Assembly (NCBI GenBank): GCA_012522475.1
Contig: JAAYKH010000011.1
Span: forward strand, 1-64,000
Length of the DNA: 64,000 bases
Reading direction: 5' to 3'
DNA from: Chloroflexota bacterium
GTDB lineage: Bacteria; Chloroflexota; Anaerolineae; Anaerolineales; Anaerolineaceae
Below the pieces are notes generated by a model that searched no databases, was not told the DNA's origin, and was given only the letters and a program-made list of their open reading frames with translations. The position numbers and the translations under genes were made by a program. Positions 58,376 to 64,000 of the stretch are shown here, piece by piece (position 1 is the stretch's first letter; each line of letters starts with the position of its first letter).

Positions 58376-59428
58376 ATGATATCTATTTTAAAATCTTATT
58401 TGTATCAAGAAATTCATCAACAACCAGATGTGATCAACCGGATTCTCACCCAGCCGCAAGATGCCATCAGCGAGCTGGCGCAACAAATCCGGGCACGCGG
58501 GATCGAGCACATTTACATCGCAGCCCGCGGCACCAGCGATAACGCCGCTCGCTACGCGCAATACCTGCTTGGGGCGCACAACCAGATGGTCATCTCCCTG
58601 GCATCACCCAGCCTTTTCACACTTTACCGCCAGCCCCCCAACCTCACTAACACCCTGGTTGTGGGGATTAGTCAAAGTGGGCAGAGCCCGGATATCGTCT
58701 CCGTTCTAGAGGAAGGCAAAAAGCAAGGTGCATTAACTGCAGCCATCACCAACACTGCAGATTCCGCGCTGGGAAACATCGCTGATATCACCCTCGACTT
58801 GCAGGCAGGTGAAGAACGTTCGCTGGCAGCCACGAAAACCTTCACCGCCCAAATCGCCAGCCTGGCGCGCCTGTCCGTGGAGCTCAATCCAACCGAGGAA
58901 CTTCGCCGCGATCTGGCAGAACTCGCCAATGGTTTTGATCAGGTCTTTCAATCGGAGGAACCAATCAGCCAGCTGGTCGAACGCTACCGTTACATGGCCC
59001 AATGCGTGGTCATCAGCCGGGGGTTTAATTTTGCCACGGCTTGTGAATTCGCTATCAAAATGAAAGAACTCACTTACATTCCCACAGATCCCTATTCCAG
59101 CGCAGATTTTCACCATGGTCCTTTTGCCCTTATCGACCGCGGCTACCCAGCGTTCTTAATTGCGCCCAGCGGTCTGCTGGTCTCGGAATTTAAGGCCTTG
59201 GTTGAAAAGCTCCAGCAACGTGCAGCTGAAGTAATCATGATCAGCGACCATCCTGACCTGCTTGCCCTCACCGAACACACCATTGTCCTTCCCAACACCG
59301 TGCCTGAGTGGCTTTCGCCACTCACAACCATTGTTCCCGGGCAGCTATTCGCCATGTATTTGGCGCATACACGCGGGATAGATTTTGATAAACCGCGCGG
59401 ACTGAACAAAGTTACTGAAACCTGGTAA
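58376..59428 (+). CDS. SIS-domain sugar isomerase (GlmS isomerase-domain-like, no glutaminase domain)
   Basis: ARGTSDNAARYAQYLL, GISQSGQSPD, EERSLAATKTFTAQI, SRGFNFATACEFAIKMKE. Confidence 0.92.
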   Translation: MISILKSYLYQEIHQQPDVINRILTQPQDAISELAQQIRARGIEHIYIAARGTSDNAARYAQYLLGAHNQMVISLASPSLFTLYRQPPNLTNTLVVGISQSGQSPDIVSVLEEGKKQGALTAAITNTADSALGNIADITLDLQAGEERSLAATKTFTAQIASLARLSVELNPTEELRRDLAELANGFDQVFQSEEPISQLVERYRYMAQCVVISRGFNFATACEFAIKMKELTYIPTDPYSSADFHHGPFALIDRGYPAFLIAPSGLLVSEFKALVEKLQQRAAEVIMISDHPDLLALTEHTIVLPNTVPEWLSPLTTIVPGQLFAMYLAHTRGIDFDKPRGLNKVTETW

Positions 59429-59430
59429 GT

Positions 59431-59468
59431 AAAAACGCCACTGGTGATCCCCCTCCTGTGGCGTTTTA
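59431..59468 (+). terminator. Terminator hairpin
   Basis: aaaaacgccac-tggtgatccccctcct-gtggcgtttt. Confidence 0.75.
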
Positions 59469-59482
59469 TGACTCATTATTTA

Positions 59483-60061
59483 TTAAATATCCTGTAAAAT
59501 CAGTTCGTCCAATCCCCGTTTAGGCACATGATGAACATCTTTTTCATCCCGATAGTAGGTGGTTTCAGCGCCCTCTTCAATAATATCGACCACAACTGTT
59601 TCCGCTGGTTTCCCCAGGGCAATCACCAACAGGAGTTGATACCGCTCCGGAAGCCCCAGTGCATGGGATAAGGCGTCTCCCCTTGTCGACCCAATCATGC
59701 AGCCGCCCAAACCCGCCTCAACCGCCCCTAATAGTATGCTTTGAGCCGCAATGCCATGGTCAATGCCAAAACCGGCACTGATTGCAGTATCCCCCAAAAT
59801 CAAGATATATGCACTGGGTCGTTCGCCCAGCGCTGGTCCTGGCCAATCCTGCAAATCGCCCGCCCAGCCCAAATGCGGAAAAATTAAATCTTTCATCTCT
59901 GGTGTATTTCTCAACCAGAATTTTAAAGGCTGCCTGTTTCTGGCGGAAGGTGAATATTGAGCCAGGCGGATCAATTCACGCAGCGTTTCGCTGTCAATTC
60001 GGTAACGCTCATCAAATCGTCGATAACTGCGGCTGTTTTGAATCAGGTTGATTAATTTCAT
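59483..60061 (-). CDS. Nitroreductase family protein
   Basis: SRSYRRFDERYRIDSETLRELIRLAQYSPSARNRQPLKFWL, GLGGCMIGS. Confidence 0.92.
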   Translation of the reverse strand: MKLINLIQNSRSYRRFDERYRIDSETLRELIRLAQYSPSARNRQPLKFWLRNTPEMKDLIFPHLGWAGDLQDWPGPALGERPSAYILILGDTAISAGFGIDHGIAAQSILLGAVEAGLGGCMIGSTRGDALSHALGLPERYQLLLVIALGKPAETVVVDIIEEGAETTYYRDEKDVHHVPKRGLDELILQDI

Positions 60062-60394
60062 AATGATTGCTCCTTGTTGTATTTTGTGTCCACTTTAAAA
60101 TTAAACCGGGTTCTTTTATCATTTTCCAAATCATTTTATTGGCCATCTCGCTAATTGGAAAAGGCGGCCACACTACCCAATAATTATAACGAGATACCAG
60201 AGTCGACGATCATAAAAAAGCCCGGTTGGGCCCCAACTTCAAGGGCGCAAAGAAACGCAAGTCTATCCCATCGAAAATGGGCAACCCTGCTAAATCAACA
60301 AACCAAGAAACCAAATATTTTAAATTTGGGTATCAAACGCTGTATTAATTCGTGCAATGAATGGGGAATTCATGCAAATGGTTGGGTAACCTGG

Positions 60395-61612
60395 TTAGCG
60401 ATGATAGGTATCCGTACTGACAAGGCCGTTTTCCACACGCCAGATCGGGTGTGTTTCTGCAAATTCAGGTTCAACCATGGCAAGGTCTGTTGTCGTTAGC
60501 ACAGCTTGCTCACAGTCTGCCAAGCCTTTCAACAGGTCTTTTCGACGTTCCGTGTCCAGTTCAGACATAATCTCATCCAGCAGCAAAACCGGCCATTCAC
60601 CGCTACGTTGATGCAGCCAGTTGACCTCTGCCAATTTCATTGCCAAAAGCGCTGTGCGTCCCTGCCCGCGAGAGCCGAAATCGCCCAGGTCAATTTGGTT
60701 GCTGAGAAACCGCAGTTCATCCCGGTGCGGTCCCACGGTGGTCATACCTCGGGCAATCTCTTCTCCCTGGTTTTGCTTCAAAGCTTCCAGCAGCCCGTCT
60801 TGAATCTCTTCAGATGAAAACCCCGATCGGTCGGCAATCGTCTTCACGGGCAACGCCATCTGTCCATCAGAAACAACAAGCGGGTCGTAAGCCGGCTGGT
60901 AATCCAATCGCAAAACTTCCTGACCGCGGGTCAAAGCATAATGGACGCGTTGGGCTTCAATTTCCATTTCTCGGATAGCAAGAATTCGTTCCCGCATAAT
61001 GAAAGCGCCATGCCTGGCGAGCATGCCATCCCAAACCGCCAGTTGTCCGCGATCTCCGCCGCGTTCGGCCAGTTGTTTAAGCAGTGCATTACGCTGAGAT
61101 AGCGTTTGCGAATAGTCGCCAAGGTGCCTGACATATTGGGGCGACACCTGGGAGATCAGCATATCCAGGTATCGCCGCCGTTCTGCAGGCCCCTCCTCGA
61201 TGATCCTAGCCATTTGAGGCAGAAACAACACCGCATTTAAAGTGCCAATGACCTCACTGAGCTTGCGTTTAACGCCATCCAATAAAACTTCTTTCCTGAA
61301 ACGTAGGTTTCCATTGATGCTGTTGGGTTCCAGAATTAATCGCACCTCAACCCGATGCGTTTGATCCCCCCTTTGGACTTCGCCAACAATTCTGCTGACA
61401 GCAATGTGATCATCAATCGCAGCAAAACTGATCAATTGACGATCAGTGCTGGCATGAAACGAAGTAAACGTTGATAATAAATAAATTGCTTCAAGCAGGG
61501 TTGTCTTTCCCTGTGCATTATCACCCACCAACAGAAAGATTTCCCGGGGAAGCTCAAGGTCCAACCGGGAAAAGCTGCGAAAGTTCGTCAGTGATAAATG
61601 TTTTAAATGCAT
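60395..61612 (-). CDS. recF: DNA replication and repair protein RecF
   Basis: LTNFRSFSRLDLELP, VGDNAQGKTTLLEAIYLLS, GPHRDEL, LLLDEIMSELD. Confidence 0.95.
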   Translation of the reverse strand: MHLKHLSLTNFRSFSRLDLELPREIFLLVGDNAQGKTTLLEAIYLLSTFTSFHASTDRQLISFAAIDDHIAVSRIVGEVQRGDQTHRVEVRLILEPNSINGNLRFRKEVLLDGVKRKLSEVIGTLNAVLFLPQMARIIEEGPAERRRYLDMLISQVSPQYVRHLGDYSQTLSQRNALLKQLAERGGDRGQLAVWDGMLARHGAFIMRERILAIREMEIEAQRVHYALTRGQEVLRLDYQPAYDPLVVSDGQMALPVKTIADRSGFSSEEIQDGLLEALKQNQGEEIARGMTTVGPHRDELRFLSNQIDLGDFGSRGQGRTALLAMKLAEVNWLHQRSGEWPVLLLDEIMSELDTERRKDLLKGLADCEQAVLTTTDLAMVEPEFAETHPIWRVENGLVSTDTYHR

Positions 61613-61618
61613 GGATAA

Positions 61619-62128
61619 CTAAGTGGTTTCCATTTCATCTTCATCCTGGTCCGGGTGCCAGATTTGCTCTGCCCGGTCTGTATATAACACCCCATTGATA
61701 TGATCAATTTCATGCTGGAAAATCCTCGCCAGCCAACCCTCTGCCCGGATTTTCACATTTTTTCCATGCCGGTCCTGGCCGCGCACCGTCACCACCTGCG
61801 CTCGTTCTACCTCGCCGATAAATTCCGGGACAGACAGACAACCTTCTATTCCCAATATGGTTTCTTCAGATTGACTCACAATTTCAGGATTTACCAACGC
61901 GTATAATTGCTTCGGAATGCTATCATCGTCCTCATTGCCAAACTCAACGACAATCACTCGCTTGGAAACACCAACCTGAGGCGCAGCGAGTCCCACACCC
62001 GGGGCCACACGCATGGTTTCAACCATGTCATCAATTAAAATTTGCAATTCTTCATCAAAAACCTCAACCGGTTGTGCCTTTTGACGTAAGACGGTTTCAG
62101 TATAAGGATATATCTTTCGAATGCTCAT
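61619..62128 (-). CDS. def: Peptide deformylase
   Basis: GVGLAAPQVGVSKRV, EGCLSVPE, FQHEIDHINGVLY. Confidence 0.96.
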   Translation of the reverse strand: MSIRKIYPYTETVLRQKAQPVEVFDEELQILIDDMVETMRVAPGVGLAAPQVGVSKRVIVVEFGNEDDDSIPKQLYALVNPEIVSQSEETILGIEGCLSVPEFIGEVERAQVVTVRGQDRHGKNVKIRAEGWLARIFQHEIDHINGVLYTDRAEQIWHPDQDEDEMETT

Positions 62129-62189
62129 CGTATTTGCTCCCGTTGCATTTTACCAGTAAATTTTCATGACCGTTATCAACGATCTGTTT

Positions 62190-63887
62190 TTATTTAGAGG
62201 AACTGATTTTACCCCGATCAAGTCGATGTGTCGTCTGCGATTCAGCAGCCTTGCGATGATAAGCCGCAATCCATTCCGAAAACCGCTCCCGTTCCGCGTC
62301 AATTTCAAACTGCTTGACCTTGTCCAACCGTTCACCCATTCGGTAAAAAATATCTTCCTGAACCCTGGCTGGGTCGTATACATGGTCAAAGGAGAGGCGC
62401 GTGTTACCCACAATGATATACACCGTGCCAAAGTTGAATAAAAAACCCCAAAAGCCCAGTCGTTCATATTCAATGCTGAGTACGTTTTCCAGGGGAGCAG
62501 ACCGCCGTTGAATTTTTCCCAGGGGTTTACGGTCTAAATCGATGACCTGGTCTTGGGTCACCATAAAAACATCGTTACGCCAGTCTGCGTAGACGTATAG
62601 CATCCACAGGAAGATAACAAACAGAAACACGACAATCAACGCCAAAGTTTCTGTAATCGGAAGAAAAGCCAGCCGTCCCCCCAGGCGCAGTATAGCGGCT
62701 GCTACCATTAAAGCCGTCAAGAGAAGGGGCAAAAACAGGCCTCGGATGAGAACAAACCAGTGTTTACGATAGGTAATTGCGCCGTCATGCTCATACCGTA
62801 GCCTAATAAAGTCTGAAAACAACCAGGTGAAAAAACCGGGTTCTTTCAATTCCAGTTCTGCTTCCAGCGATGCCTGGCGTGCAGTTTCCACCTCGACGAC
62901 ATCCTCAGCATCAGCGGACAAATTTAATAGTTCCTGCAATTTTCGGCTCATGATGCGCGCTTCTTCACGCCTGTTCACAGATTGCAAACGGCGCCAGTAA
63001 GATTCGATCATGCTGGCCGTTTCCTCAGCATACGCAATTTCCCGCAAACGGATCGTGCCCACATAAGTGGTCACCACCACATCTCCAAAGCCTAATAAGG
63101 TTCCCAATCGGGAGCGATGAATGCCCACCGACATAATCGCTCGCAATGGCGCTTCCTGGCGGCTATCATGAATAAAAGCGACTTTTTCAATCCATACCAC
63201 ACGTTTATTCGTCACGATGAAAAAGTCGTTTTGCCAATCGTTGTAGGCCCAAATCGACCACAATAAGCAGGCGGTTAAGCCTGTCGCGAAGGTAATCCAT
63301 CCATAACTACGCCCTGGCAGCCAGAACCATTGGAAAAACACAGAAATCAGCACCACAAACACACCCACGAGCATCGGCGGAATCAATCTCGACCACATGA
63401 TGGCAGGATGCCGGCGGGTCATCACATGGACGTGTTCATCTTCATGTAACCAGGGTAATGAAACCTGAGATGCCAGCTGCCGGCTTTGAATGGCTACGTC
63501 CAGCATTGCTTCAAGATCAGTTATTTGATCATAGATTTCTGCATAACGCTTGTACTCAAGGGCGAGGACGACCGTTACCCCACAAGAAACTGCCCGATAA
63601 GCGTGGGGATCATCATACAAAAGCGCTTCCTCACCAAAATAATCACCCCCGGAGAGGTTCGCCATTAAAATTTCTTCATCAGCCAGATCGAAAAATAATG
63701 CCACCCGACCCTCATAAAGGACGTACATCGCCTCTGGTGAATCCCCGGTATCAAAGATCACCTCACCATCGCGATAAACCCTCGCGATGAATGAATCAGC
63801 TAAAAACTGTATTTCTTCGAGGGCAAGTTGAGAAAATATCGGAACCTCTGATAGGGTTTCAATAACTGTCTCTCGCCTGATGTCCAT
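62190..63887 (-). CDS. Cyclic-nucleotide-binding domain protein with two bacterial PH-like membrane modules
   Basis: CRP-like N-terminus GGDYFGEEALLYDDPHAYRAVS; two TM-pair + (D)WRND(F)FxVT(N/Q)xxVxxxxR modules. Confidence 0.82.
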   Translation of the reverse strand: MDIRRETVIETLSEVPIFSQLALEEIQFLADSFIARVYRDGEVIFDTGDSPEAMYVLYEGRVALFFDLADEEILMANLSGGDYFGEEALLYDDPHAYRAVSCGVTVVLALEYKRYAEIYDQITDLEAMLDVAIQSRQLASQVSLPWLHEDEHVHVMTRRHPAIMWSRLIPPMLVGVFVVLISVFFQWFWLPGRSYGWITFATGLTACLLWSIWAYNDWQNDFFIVTNKRVVWIEKVAFIHDSRQEAPLRAIMSVGIHRSRLGTLLGFGDVVVTTYVGTIRLREIAYAEETASMIESYWRRLQSVNRREEARIMSRKLQELLNLSADAEDVVEVETARQASLEAELELKEPGFFTWLFSDFIRLRYEHDGAITYRKHWFVLIRGLFLPLLLTALMVAAAILRLGGRLAFLPITETLALIVVFLFVIFLWMLYVYADWRNDVFMVTQDQVIDLDRKPLGKIQRRSAPLENVLSIEYERLGFWGFLFNFGTVYIIVGNTRLSFDHVYDPARVQEDIFYRMGERLDKVKQFEIDAERERFSEWIAAYHRKAAESQTTHRLDRGKISSSK

Positions 63888-64000
63888 GTTACAAGTATAA
63901 AACAAGTTCAGGCTTTAATAAACACTTTTCCAAAACCAGGAGCTATCGAGGTATGATTGTTGCCGCATTCATCATCTTGTTTCACTTAACTGATAAGCAC

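Overview
The window reads as a contiguous, mostly core-metabolism chromosomal segment of a Gram-positive-like or Chloroflexota (Anaerolineae-like) bacterium. The taxonomic guess is inferred from protein style only. Recognisable genes include an Obg-NadD fusion, argS, rpsT, RNase P RNA, uppP, tgt, a prfA-prmC-sua5 cluster, an S-box (SAM-I) controlled metH plus homocysteine-methyltransferase/MTHFR cluster, selA, tsaD, a sigma/anti-sigma pair, recF and def. There are also many lipoproteins and envelope proteins. No tRNA, rRNA, CRISPR array or intact mobile element was recognised. The observations most worth following up are: (1) a putative sortase next to an APVTG-type surface protein with Asp-Pro repeats; (2) a single-frame ObgE-NadD fusion; (3) a divergent NDP-kinase-like protein with a large insertion; (4) a tandem triplication of LysM/M23 lipoproteins in which the middle copy is split by one in-frame TAA; (5) two decayed copies of the same transposase end, with 22-bp tandem terminal repeats, flanking a lipoprotein gene; (6) a conserved-looking protein with a GS...DxD nucleotidyltransferase-like signature; (7) a prmC gene without a canonical start codon at its expected N-terminus.
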